Source: JAAYKT01 sp964408955
Lineage (GTDB): Bacteria > Bacillota > Clostridia > Lutisporales > Lutisporaceae
NCBI GenBank assembly: GCA_964408955.1
Contig: CAYPBK010000012.1
Span: forward strand, 1-49,739
Length of the DNA stretch: 49,739 nt
Direction: 5' to 3'
Below the pieces are notes generated by a model. The model worked only from the letters and a program-made list of their open reading frames with translations, was not told where the DNA came from and made no database searches. Below, piece after piece: positions 17,713 through 26,046 of the stretch (position 1 is its first letter; each line of letters begins with the position of its first letter). Position numbers and translations under genes: made by a program.

Positions 17713-18366
17713 CTATATTATGGAATCATATTTAGCATACTTCACATTCCAATGTACATTCCGTAAATAGCTCTCCAGTTTTGCTTTATCCTTTTCTTTA
17801 AATAAATTAAACAACACCCTATGCTCTTTATGAGTATCCTGAACAACGCTCAGAAGAGTGTCCACTTGCTCCGTATCCGTTATATAGGTTTGCCTTATAA
17901 AGTTCTTCTTCAATGCTGTTAAAAGAAAAGAAAGCTCTTCATTATCGGCGGCATCAATAAAAACACTGTGAAACTCCGTTTGCAGCTTATAGTATTCACC
18001 ATAATCTTTATCGATAATGGCTTTGTCTATTTTATCAAGAATACTTTCCATGGTCTTCATATCCTTGCCCGTCATTTTATCAACAGCTAAAGAAGCTGCC
18101 AGCCCTTCCAAACATCCTATTATTGCATAAAGGCGCTGCACTCTTTCTAAATTTAACTCCTTTACAATAAAACCTTTTCTTGGACTTTTTTCTAAATAAC
18201 CCTCGCTGGCAAGCTGCATCAAGGCTTCCCTTACTGGCGTTCTGCTTATCTCTAAATCCTCACATATTTTATTTTCGCATATTCTTTCCTTTGGCTTTAA
18301 GGTTCCATCATTAATTTTCTTGGATATGTAGTCGTAAACATGATCCTTTAATGTCTTGTATTGCAA
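17713..18366 (-). CDS. GntR-family regulator, FCD (FadR) type
   Basis: A 217-aa transcription factor. The N-terminal winged helix-turn-helix (about 1-75) includes ICEDLEISRTPVREALMQLA, typical of GntR recognition helices. The C-terminal FCD ligand domain (about 80-210) has the conserved Asp/His ligand set, for example LQTEFHSVFIDAADN. FCD regulators usually bind carboxylates or amino acids and are released from DNA. The start is TTG at 18366 with AGGGGGA upstream. It follows the RocB-like gene by 27 bp and precedes the amidinotransferase unit, so it probably senses an arginine-related metabolite and controls both promoters that carry the ATTGTATA-type word. Confidence 0.9.
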   Translation of the reverse strand: MQYKTLKDHVYDYISKKINDGTLKPKERICENKICEDLEISRTPVREALMQLASEGYLEKSPRKGFIVKELNLERVQRLYAIIGCLEGLAASLAVDKMTGKDMKTMESILDKIDKAIIDKDYGEYYKLQTEFHSVFIDAADNEELSFLLTALKKNFIRQTYITDTEQVDTLLSVVQDTHKEHRVLFNLFKEKDKAKLESYLRNVHWNVKYAKYDSII

Positions 18367-18393
18367 TCCGCATCCCCCTATTAAATTATTTAA

Positions 18394-20055
18394 TCAAGTA
18401 AATAAAGTTGAAACAGCATGGTCGATAATACCGGGTGTTTGTTTGAACAAATCTTCCTTTAACACCCTTTCCGTTAATTTATGAAAATCCTTACCCCAAG
18501 GCCCAATGTTGATGCACGGTGCGGAGACCTCCTCAATTATATCTAAGGGTATAGTGTACATATTATTGTAAAAGGGCATATTCCCTTCCAAAGCTTTTAT
18601 TATAGCTTGCGAGTTTTCTATATATGTGTAGCTTAAATCCGATATTCCCGTAAAATAGTTTTCCTTTTCATACTTTTGGTTATAGTTTTTATAAGCAAAA
18701 TCAATAAGCTGATTTGATAACCCTTTAATACCGTCCTCCAAGTTTTTGATATTTATATTGGATACATTGGGGTAATATGGTGGTGCGAATCCTATTACAA
18801 CCCTTGGAGATAAATCATCTATATAATCAAATATTCTATCTGTTAATTCAAAATTACTGTTAATTAAAGGTTTCTCACCTTTTTGTATTTTTTCCTTAAT
18901 CTCTGTTAATATTTTATCATATAAACCCATAAAAAGAACACCATAATTATTATAAGCCTCCTTGCACAGTTCTTCAAAAGTAACAACCTTTGGTTCCCAA
19001 GGCAAAGGCGTATAAGATTTGCCAACTCTCGTTTTATATATTTTAAATTTTTCATTCATTTCCTCAATAATCTCTTTAAAGGATAAAAGGCATATTCTCT
19101 TTAAAGTTTCCATTACCGACGCTGGATCCCTATTTAATGTTTGAATACTGAAATAAGCACCGGCGCTTAGTGGCATGGATACGTCATAATGCATTTTGCT
19201 ATCCCTTATATATAGGCAGCTGGGGGGCGGTGAAGCCTCACCCTCAATAAAATCTGAAAAATCAAGGCTCAATTCAATTTTCGATATAATTTTTGCCATA
19301 AGCCCGACAGGATTAAAGCCTTCGAAAACTTTACCGACATGGGACAGTGAACCCCGTACATATATAAAGGGCATAATTTTACCTACGGAGCCTTCAGATA
19401 AAACTCCTACGCTTTCATCAATTCTTTGATGGGGCTCTGAATTGATAGTAATAATATATTTTAATTTATACTTTTCTTTCAATTCCTTTAACAATATAAC
19501 ACCGCTGCGCATACCTGCAGACATGTTTTCCTCATCGGGAAGAGAAAGGTATAGTATATTTCCTTTAAAGCTTTTAAGACTGGAGTATCTTTTTACCAAA
19601 GCCATCTGTATAGCGGCTCCTGCTTTCATATCCGCCGTACCCCTGCCAAATATATATTTGCCGCTTTCCAAATCCCTCTTTGCTTCCCCAGGCAGCTCAT
19701 CTTTTATTTTAAAGAGCTGCTTCTCTAATTCATAAGGAGTATAAGCGTATTCCTTCAAAGCTTTATAGTCCTCAACATCCACTACATCATAATGATTAAT
19801 AAATACGATTGTATTATCCCCTTCACCTTTCAGTAAAGCCCATAAAACAGATCTCTCTAAAATATCCTCCTTAATGGGATATTTTCCATATAAGTGAGGA
19901 TTATTATTAAAATAGTCTATTCCATTGAAGAAGGACATAAAGTATGGTTCAATTTGCTTTTCGTATTGAGTTCCCGTATCACTTTTTATACTGATTAAAT
20001 TATAAAATATTTCCTCGATATCCTTATCTATTCCGTGGAGTATAGCATTATCCAT
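18394..20055 (-). CDS. RocB-like M20-family metallohydrolase
   Basis: A 553-aa M20-family protein like the arginine-utilisation protein RocB of Bacillus, whose exact reaction is not established. Metal and catalytic signatures: FINHYDVVD (first metal His/Asp), GRGTADMKAGAA (bridging Asp), LSLPDEENMSAG (Glu pair). These predict a two-zinc hydrolase of amide bonds, perhaps removing an acyl or peptide group from an arginine derivative. The length, longer than standard M20 enzymes (about 400), fits RocB. Start ATG at 20055 with AGGAGA upstream. It heads the unit with the GntR gene and has its own promoter at 20174-20201. Confidence 0.88.
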   Translation of the reverse strand: MDNAILHGIDKDIEEIFYNLISIKSDTGTQYEKQIEPYFMSFFNGIDYFNNNPHLYGKYPIKEDILERSVLWALLKGEGDNTIVFINHYDVVDVEDYKALKEYAYTPYELEKQLFKIKDELPGEAKRDLESGKYIFGRGTADMKAGAAIQMALVKRYSSLKSFKGNILYLSLPDEENMSAGMRSGVILLKELKEKYKLKYIITINSEPHQRIDESVGVLSEGSVGKIMPFIYVRGSLSHVGKVFEGFNPVGLMAKIISKIELSLDFSDFIEGEASPPPSCLYIRDSKMHYDVSMPLSAGAYFSIQTLNRDPASVMETLKRICLLSFKEIIEEMNEKFKIYKTRVGKSYTPLPWEPKVVTFEELCKEAYNNYGVLFMGLYDKILTEIKEKIQKGEKPLINSNFELTDRIFDYIDDLSPRVVIGFAPPYYPNVSNINIKNLEDGIKGLSNQLIDFAYKNYNQKYEKENYFTGISDLSYTYIENSQAIIKALEGNMPFYNNMYTIPLDIIEEVSAPCINIGPWGKDFHKLTERVLKEDLFKQTPGIIDHAVSTLFT

Positions 20056-20173
20056 TTATTCATCTCCTGTTTCAAATACGCATATCTATCCATGCGAGCC
20101 GGTTTCATATATTAATAGTTAAGCTTTCTTTCCATACAAAATCACGGGTAATGGACCTTGAACTCATCATAAT

Positions 20174-20201
20174 AATATATTATATATTGTATTGTTGTCA
20201 A
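20174..20201 (-). promoter_or_regulatory. Probable promoter of the RocB-like gene, operator overlap
   Basis: Perfect -35 TTGACA (20201-20196), a 16-bp spacer, TATATT (20179-20174). The spacer contains ATACAATATA, the reverse complement of the ATATTGTAT word of the tandem array at 17423-17464. The rest of 20056-20559 has no gene; it also contains a long-loop inverted repeat (20306-20319 with 20360-20372) of unknown role. Confidence 0.6.
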
Positions 20202-20492
20202 ATAACTAAATCTGCTATATCCTTTTTTTCTTCAATAAAATTTTTTATTTCTTTTTCAATTTTTTTTACCCCAAATTCATTAAAATGTTGTAAACTAGTA
20301 TACATAGAAGACTTCCATCCTTTCAAATTTTTGTTGTTTGTTAACTAATATTTTAACGAGATGGTGTCTTCTTTTCTATTCTATTCTTTGCGAACTTTCG
20401 CTATTTTCCCTACTATAAATTTACTCTAAGAATCAGAAGATAGTGTAACTTGCCCTTAGAAAAAAAGAATCGTCCATAATTTTAAATTGCCT

Positions 20493-20539
20493 CAAAAAAT
20501 AATATACCGAAGAAATCTGCCAGGAGATCCCTTCGGTAT
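20493..20539 (-). terminator. Rho-independent terminator of the grd-type operon
   Basis: Perfect 9-bp stem ATACCGAAG (20539-20531) / CTTCGGTAT (20512-20504) with an 18-nt loop, followed on the minus strand by ATTATTTTTTG. It is 21 bp past the stop of the component B proprotein gene. Confidence 0.88.
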
Positions 20540-20559
20540 TGATACGGTGTAATATATTA

Positions 20560-21891
20560 TTAGAACTCGTCACAGCTCCAGCCTGTTAATCCGTACTTAT
20601 TAGAAGACTCACATACTTCATAAATCTGCCACAATTTAATTTCTTTATATGCATCATATTCAACAAGACCGTTTTCAGGTTGCAATCTGGCAAAATGATC
20701 TCCTGCTCCGACTACTCTTTCTACTGGGGGCAAAGTAATGGGGCGCTGCCAGCTCCCGCAGGACACTATAGCATCAGCCTCAGGTTCACTATAAAATAAG
20801 GGATTGTCCTTACCCTCGCTTCCACCCATTTCAGAAGAAATCAACACAGTTTTAATTCCTCTTTTCTCAAGTTGTTTAACTGTCAACATTGTCTCGATGA
20901 AAGCGTTTCCTTCACCTTCCCAACAGTTTATTGAGCCTTCAGCACCTAGCATCTGTGCAATCTTGGCTATCTGATTTGCAACTCGCCGCTTGCCCTCCAT
21001 CTCCTCAAAACGTCCGCGGAATAAAATAACTCCTGAAAAATTTATTGTCTTTCCATGCCGCGCATATAATTCCCTTATTATGGGACTATTAATGTGTTGA
21101 TAAGTTGATGCACGCGTAGAAGGGCATCCATAATTACAACCAAATATTGCACCATCAAGTATTTCATTCGGATGCATGATAGTAGGCAGTAATCCGGCAT
21201 AGCTCAGACCATAGTTGTATGACGTATAATACAAACCTACAGCATGAACTTGATATACACAAACTACCTTAGGTAATGAAGGATCACAAGGTGCATTCAT
21301 ATCAAACACCTCAATATTATCAGGCTTTTTATCCTTCATTGCTAATCCTATATAACGCCCGGCATTCGCTGTTGCATGACGACAAGCCTGCTCATATTGA
21401 TATTCATCAAAATCATCGTGTACTGTAACACTTACTACAATATTCATAAGCTTCGGATAAACATTTACATAGGATCCGGGGCCAACCATATCTATAATCG
21501 TTTCTCGATTTATATGCAAACCTCCCGCTCGACGAAGAGGAATCTGAGCCGACAGCAATACCCCTACATTTGCGCAACGATATGTTTCGCCATATCCAAG
21601 CTGCTCAACAGGTGCGCCTTGTCCGGCAAAGGGCTGTGCCATGCCGTGTTTATAGCGTGGCTCAACAGAATCTACAACTCGAAGTATACGAGTCTTTTCA
21701 CCCGGAAATACTAGGTCGACTTTGCATGATTCTATAACGGGATCTTTCATAATGTGATCAATCAAACCTTTTTCATCTACATATAGTGTACCGTCAATAA
21801 TATCATTCTTATCAGACAGGATGATATTATTAATTTCAAAGGTGCCCATCGTAAGCACCATATCCGTTTTATTATTGTCATATACCATCAT
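20560..21891 (-). CDS. Reductase component B proprotein (GrdE/GrdG/GrdI type)
   Basis: A 443-aa homologue of the glycine/sarcosine/betaine reductase component B proprotein. In this family the chain self-cleaves at a conserved Cys to give a small subunit and a pyruvoyl-capped subunit; the pyruvoyl group forms a Schiff base with the amine substrate. The best candidates here are Cys252 or Cys256 in FGCNYGCPSTR. MAQPFAGQGAPVEQLGYG and IPLRRAGGLHINRE are other conserved blocks. Start ATG at 21891 (the second ATG is equally possible), with AAAGGTAGGTG just upstream. It starts 8 bp after the selenoprotein gene and ends at a strong terminator. Which amine it acts on (glycine, sarcosine, betaine or another) cannot be read. 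Confidence 0.9.
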   Translation of the reverse strand: MMVYDNNKTDMVLTMGTFEINNIILSDKNDIIDGTLYVDEKGLIDHIMKDPVIESCKVDLVFPGEKTRILRVVDSVEPRYKHGMAQPFAGQGAPVEQLGYGETYRCANVGVLLSAQIPLRRAGGLHINRETIIDMVGPGSYVNVYPKLMNIVVSVTVHDDFDEYQYEQACRHATANAGRYIGLAMKDKKPDNIEVFDMNAPCDPSLPKVVCVYQVHAVGLYYTSYNYGLSYAGLLPTIMHPNEILDGAIFGCNYGCPSTRASTYQHINSPIIRELYARHGKTINFSGVILFRGRFEEMEGKRRVANQIAKIAQMLGAEGSINCWEGEGNAFIETMLTVKQLEKRGIKTVLISSEMGGSEGKDNPLFYSEPEADAIVSCGSWQRPITLPPVERVVGAGDHFARLQPENGLVEYDAYKEIKLWQIYEVCESSNKYGLTGWSCDEF

Positions 21892-21899
21892 ATGTGCAC

Positions 21900-23201
21900 C
21901 TACCTTTCGATTACTACTAACTTTTGATCTTCGATAGTTTCTTCAAGCATATTTATAGCAGTTTCAACAGTCTTTCTCATAAATTCACTATCTCGTTCGA
22001 GGGATGCTGTCGGGAAACCGCAAGGATGGGATATATTACCACCCGAGCATACTCGAGTTGCACCGGTACTGATTGCCAAAGTGTACATAGCTGTTATGAT
22101 AGTACACGGAAGACCCGCCTTTTCTATTTCTTTTTGAATTGTTGCACCGCAACGTGTACAAGTCCCTCAAGTGGAAACAAGCAAAACGGCATTAACTCCA
22201 CTAGATTTAAAATACTCTGCCCATCGTTTACCTGTGGTTTCACAGTCCTCTACAGCTCCTCCATTTCCGGCAGTGGCTAAAAAGTTTTCATGGACACCCT
22301 TAAATCTTCCTTGCCTTTCCATATCTCGTATCACGCTTAGTGGCATTATATAATTAGGGTTTTTATCGGCATATTCAGCGCTATACCCACTATGAACAAC
22401 CTCCCATTCACCTGGGACGAGAGAGTCTTGCCCTGAAATATTATACTCACCCCATGTATCACCGCCCCTTGATTTGCACTTATCAGGGTTTCCTTTTGGA
22501 AAAAGACCGCCTGTTGTTGCAAGCCCAATCACCGAATCTTTTAATACAACTGGCTGTGCAGGTTCTATTTTATCTATCACATGCACTGGGTTTTCTGTTA
22601 CAAACGGCTTTCCGGCTAATTTAAGCTCAAGCATATCTAATGCTCGCGGTGCCGCACATCTATCTCTAATAACTGTTTTCCTGATTCCACGAGGAAAGTA
22701 TCCCTCTTCTCGCGCAGGACGTTCAGGCTCACCAGCCGCACGGCGTTTAAGAAATTCCGCAAAAAGAGGTAAGGTCTTTCTCATACCCGCAGCGCTAGCT
22801 CCACTAGGAAACACATAGCAATCCTTGGAATACTGTTCCCGCCCCGGAGCGTCAAAATCCATGCCCATAACACCAAGTAATCCATGATCCATTGCAAGTT
22901 TACATACTTCATGACATGCTTGTGCATAACGCCCCGCGTTGAATGCAGGACCTGCAATGACCACATCAATTTTTCCCTCATCCAATTTCTTTTCTATTTT
23001 TTTAAGCATTTCTGAAAGATGTGTAGCGGCATAATTATCGCCGGCAATAGCCACACAAGATAATTCGAATCCTTCGCCAAGAAGAGCAAGCAATCCCGAA
23101 GCAGGACCCTTTGCTTCTGTAGTAAATGTTATTGGATTATCAGCGGCTTCTTCAGCACCCATTCCGGCAAAATATGTGTTCAAGTAATATAAGATTTTCA
23201 T
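21900..23201 (-). CDS. Selenocysteine-containing reductase component B subunit (GrdB/GrdF/GrdH type)
   Basis: A 433-residue selenoprotein read through an in-frame UGA at 22169-22167 (Sec345). The codons around it give VST-Sec-GTCTRCGAT, the canonical GrdB-family active site, and the frame stays open on both sides (344 residues before, 88 after). Total length and Sec position match GrdB (Sec near 350 of about 437). The selenol attacks the Schiff-base substrate held by the proprotein-derived pyruvoyl subunit and passes the carboxymethyl group on to component A. The N-terminus YYLNTYFAGMGAEEAADNP differs from the GGEEKAD usual in glycine and betaine versions, hinting at another substrate. A stem-loop after the UGA (22153-22141) is a likely SECIS. 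The ordinary reading as two separate genes is wrong. Confidence 0.93.
22141..22169 (-). promoter_or_regulatory. UGA selenocysteine codon and putative bacterial SECIS
   Basis: The UGA (22169-22167) is followed after 13 nt by a 5-bp stem GTTGC / GCAAC with a GGT loop (22153-22141). Bacterial SECIS elements lie just past the UGA in the coding sequence and present a small G/U-containing loop to SelB; position and loop fit. The stem is short, so the pairing partner assignment is tentative. Confidence 0.65.
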
Positions 23202-23241
23202 TAGCTTCTTTTTCCTCCATTACATAAGATTTTTGAAAGAA

Positions 23242-24723
23242 TTAGTTGTTTTTGTATTCCAATACATCATCAGAAAATTCAGCGCTACGATAATTTTGAT
23301 AGTATTCTTCTTTACTTGCAGGACGAACATTTCCCCAAAGAATTGTGACTAGCAAACAGACTAGCATTGTTCCTAATAACTCACCCATACCAGTAACACC
23401 TGTAAGGAAGTATTTCCACACTATATATAATAACGGTCCTACAGTACTACAAAACAAAGCCGCTTGCTTATTGCTGTTTTTCCAAAACAATCCTGATACC
23501 ATTGGAATGCCAATAAAAATTACAAAAGCTCCGTTACCAAATGCATTAAGTATGGTAATAAGCGGCATTTCGAAGAAACAAAGAAGCAACGCAAAGACAC
23601 CTACTGCTAAGGTAGCCAGTTTTGTAGCTTTAACTTCCGTTTGCTCATCATAAGGGTTTCCTTTATTTGCTTTCCATACACCAACAATATCATGTATTAA
23701 ACTTGAGCCAGTTGCCATAAGCAGAGTATCCAGTGTTGTGAATATAGCAGCAAGTAAGCATAATATCAAAAGCATACCTATTATTGGCGGCATGAGCTCT
23801 GTTGAATAAAAGGCAAATGCGGAGTCAGACCTTTCAAGTACATGTCCAAGTGCACGAGGAATTAATCCGATATAGATTGCTACAACAGTCCAGTAAATGG
23901 ATACGACAACGCCTATTGGAAAAGCCTTACGTGCAGTATTGCTATCCTTCATACCATAATATGTCGGAACTATATGGGGTCCGCTGCATAAACCGAAAAG
24001 ATAAATAAAGGCTAAATTAAACCATGTAGCCGATGGTAAGTCACCAAAAAAGCTTGTTAAATTTGCATTCTGAGCTGCAAGCTTGGTATTCAAACTGGTA
24101 ATTCCACCGACTAATGATAACCCGTAGAAGAAGGCTACTGTAACGCCTACAATCATTATTAGCCCTTGCATAGTGCTAAGATAGGAGATCGCACTTCGTC
24201 CGCCATAAGCTGAAAAAGCAATAAGAAAAAAGCCAAAAACCATAAGTGAAATATTATAAGGTAGTCCAAGATATGTTTCCATAGAAAGTGCCGCAGATCT
24301 TAATTGTACGATTAGGATGGGAATTGAAAATAAAACAATCCAAAACGCAGTTAAAGGATAAAAAGTACGTGAGCCATATCTCTTTGCAAGAAGCTCAGGT
24401 GTTGTGATTGATTTGATTCTACGTGACTCTTGACGTACCTTTGGCGCTACGATAAACCAAGCAAAGAAAACACCGGCCATGCCCCCTAGTTGCCATGTTG
24501 CGCCACCCCAGCCGTATAAATATGCCATTCCGGCAGCTCCTACAAATAAACCGGCGCTTGTTGATGCAGCTGCAGCCGTTAAAGCGGATGACCAAGGTCC
24601 AAGTGTTCGACCGCCGAAAACGAAACCTTCTAAATCCTTTGACTCATTACGAGAATAATAAAGTGCCCAAGCCGGCATAATAACAAAGAAAATTATAAGA
24701 AGCAATATTTGACTCCAACCCAT
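23242..24723 (-). CDS. Sodium:solute symporter (SSS family)
   Basis: A 493-aa secondary transporter with about 13 hydrophobic segments, of the sodium:solute symporter family (PutP/PanF-like). Its start, ALYYSRNESKDLEGFVFGGRTLGPWSSALTAAAASTSAG (residues 21-58), contains the usual Na+-site helix with Ser/Thr residues. Because it is 40 bp upstream of the grd-type pair in the same operon, it probably imports the amine that component B acts on. Start ATG at 24723 with AAGGAGG upstream. A 33-aa membrane peptide is encoded just before it. Confidence 0.92.
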   Translation of the reverse strand: MGWSQILLLIIFFVIMPAWALYYSRNESKDLEGFVFGGRTLGPWSSALTAAAASTSAGLFVGAAGMAYLYGWGGATWQLGGMAGVFFAWFIVAPKVRQESRRIKSITTPELLAKRYGSRTFYPLTAFWIVLFSIPILIVQLRSAALSMETYLGLPYNISLMVFGFFLIAFSAYGGRSAISYLSTMQGLIMIVGVTVAFFYGLSLVGGITSLNTKLAAQNANLTSFFGDLPSATWFNLAFIYLFGLCSGPHIVPTYYGMKDSNTARKAFPIGVVVSIYWTVVAIYIGLIPRALGHVLERSDSAFAFYSTELMPPIIGMLLILCLLAAIFTTLDTLLMATGSSLIHDIVGVWKANKGNPYDEQTEVKATKLATLAVGVFALLLCFFEMPLITILNAFGNGAFVIFIGIPMVSGLFWKNSNKQAALFCSTVGPLLYIVWKYFLTGVTGMGELLGTMLVCLLVTILWGNVRPASKEEYYQNYRSAEFSDDVLEYKNN

Positions 24724-24835
24724 ATTAGTGAACCTCCTTTTTTATTATTACGTATTTCTAAGACTTTTTTGCAAATCATTAGCATTTGATATAACAACAA
24801 AAAATCAACCCATAGTACATTTAATAATTAGATTC

Positions 24836-24937
24836 CTAATCAAACTTGGAAAAGAATGATTTGCCAAATACTGAAATAAGAACGGATAATAAACTTAAAG
24901 CTACAGATACACCTAAAAAAACATAACTAGCCGCCAT
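24836..24937 (-). CDS. 33-aa membrane peptide, candidate symporter accessory protein
   Basis: ATG at 24937, stop TAG at 24838-24836, with an AGGGGGAG ribosome site about 6 nt upstream. The peptide begins MAASYVFLGVSVALSLLSVL and is one hydrophobic helix (residues 5-25) followed by a short basic tail (GKSFFSKFD). It lies 112 bp before the SSS symporter gene on the same strand. Very small single-helix proteins encoded next to SSS-type symporters are known in Firmicutes, and the sequence and place fit that type. It may stabilise or modulate the symporter; that role is inferred. Confidence 0.8.
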   Translation of the reverse strand: MAASYVFLGVSVALSLLSVLISVFGKSFFSKFD

Positions 24938-25019
24938 AAAACACTCCCCCTTTCCTCTAATGATATTTGCAAATAACATAATACTAAATATTAGCTTTAT
25001 TCTCATCAACAGTATTACA

Positions 25020-25712
25020 TTATCCTTTGCTCTTCATTGTTTCAGGCTTTTTGCATGTTCGTTTTAAGTTGTTTGCCAAGTGTGCTGACATCGTCTCCAT
25101 AGCAGCACTCCCATACCTGTGTTTAATACATTCAAATATTTCATCATGTTCATGATTAGCAGGAGAATATAAATCAGGATTGTTAGCATCTTGGTTCCAT
25201 ACAACAGAAGCTAAAAGCAATAATCGTTCTATAGCCTCTGTCAAAAACTCATTGCCGGATATTTCAGCAATTTTCAAATGAAAATTAAAGTTGGCAAGTA
25301 CATAGTTTTTCATATCTCCATCTTCAAGGTGTTTTTTTGACATCATTAGTATTCCCCAAAGCTCCGAAAGTTGTTTATCAGTACGCCTTTCTGCCGCATA
25401 TTGCGCAGCTCGCGGCTCAATAAGATTGCGTGCTTCGAATAGAGCGGTTAATCTTTCACCACTAATGCCTCGCACCATGCTACCGCGCCCATCCTTAATT
25501 TCCAGAATGCCCATGGCCTCAAGCCTACACATTGCTTCCCTCACCGGCATTCGACTAACATCTAATAACAAGGCCGCTTTATCCGAGGAAAGCACCTCAC
25601 CTGCTTTAATAGCACCAGTCAATATAGCCGTTTTAAGCTCCTCTGTAACATAATCGGAAAGGGTCTTTGGTTTCCTGTTAACACGAAAACCACGTGACAC
25701 ATGATTCGACAT
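25020..25712 (-). CDS. GntR-family regulator, FCD type
   Basis: A 230-aa winged-helix regulator: HTH segment DKAALLLDVSRMPVREAMCRL (about 43-63) and C-terminal FCD domain (about 85-220) with the metal/ligand Asp-His residues in NFNFHLKIAEISGN. It is only distantly like the other GntR protein at 17713-18366. The ATG at 25712 has GGAGGTG upstream. It heads the minus-strand group with the small peptide, SSS symporter and grd pair, so it probably controls that operon in response to the amine or its product. A perfect 16-bp palindrome 28 bp upstream (25740-25755) is its likely own operator. Confidence 0.9.
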   Translation of the reverse strand: MSNHVSRGFRVNRKPKTLSDYVTEELKTAILTGAIKAGEVLSSDKAALLLDVSRMPVREAMCRLEAMGILEIKDGRGSMVRGISGERLTALFEARNLIEPRAAQYAAERRTDKQLSELWGILMMSKKHLEDGDMKNYVLANFNFHLKIAEISGNEFLTEAIERLLLLASVVWNQDANNPDLYSPANHEHDEIFECIKHRYGSAAMETMSAHLANNLKRTCKKPETMKSKG

Positions 25713-25739
25713 TATTACACCTCCATAACTATATATTGC

Positions 25740-25755
25740 ATCCTGGATCCAGGAT
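25740..25755. promoter_or_regulatory. Perfect 16-bp palindrome, candidate GntR operator
   Basis: ATCCTGGATCCAGGAT is a perfect palindrome 28 bp before the GntR start at 25712, and it is much more GC-rich than its surroundings. The size and symmetry fit a dimeric FCD-GntR site. No second copy was seen before the symporter gene. Confidence 0.65.
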
Positions 25756-26046
25756 ACTACATTAAACTTGAAAAGTAAATATGTTGTTTTTTAAATATTT
25801 TGTCGAGACGATTTCTTGTTACGCCTCATGCTTTGTATATATTCATATTTTGCTATTGTAGACTATTAAAATTTTATAAAGATTGCATTGTAGTGAATAT
25901 TCCGTATCAGAACGAACACATTGACCGCTTAAGTTGGACACATTGACCGTTTGAGATTGAACAGTCATTTCGGTGCCCCTTACATTACTGTAAAATGAAT
26001 TTATGCATCATTAACTGATGTAAATAAATTCTAAGGAGGGTCACGA

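Noticed and set aside
19196..19735. Plus-strand open frames opposite the RocB-like gene
   Set aside because: They are shadows of the M20 hydrolase gene; no ribosome sites and no recognisable domains.
20306..20372. A riboswitch or T-box in the gap upstream of the RocB-like gene
   Set aside because: Only one inverted repeat with a 40-nt AT-rich loop is seen; no conserved riboswitch core or T-box sequence could be recognised.
21900..23201. Two separate genes or a nonsense mutation at 22167-22169
   Set aside because: The UGA sits exactly at the Sec position of the GrdB family and coding continues in the same frame with conserved family residues, so it is a selenocysteine codon.
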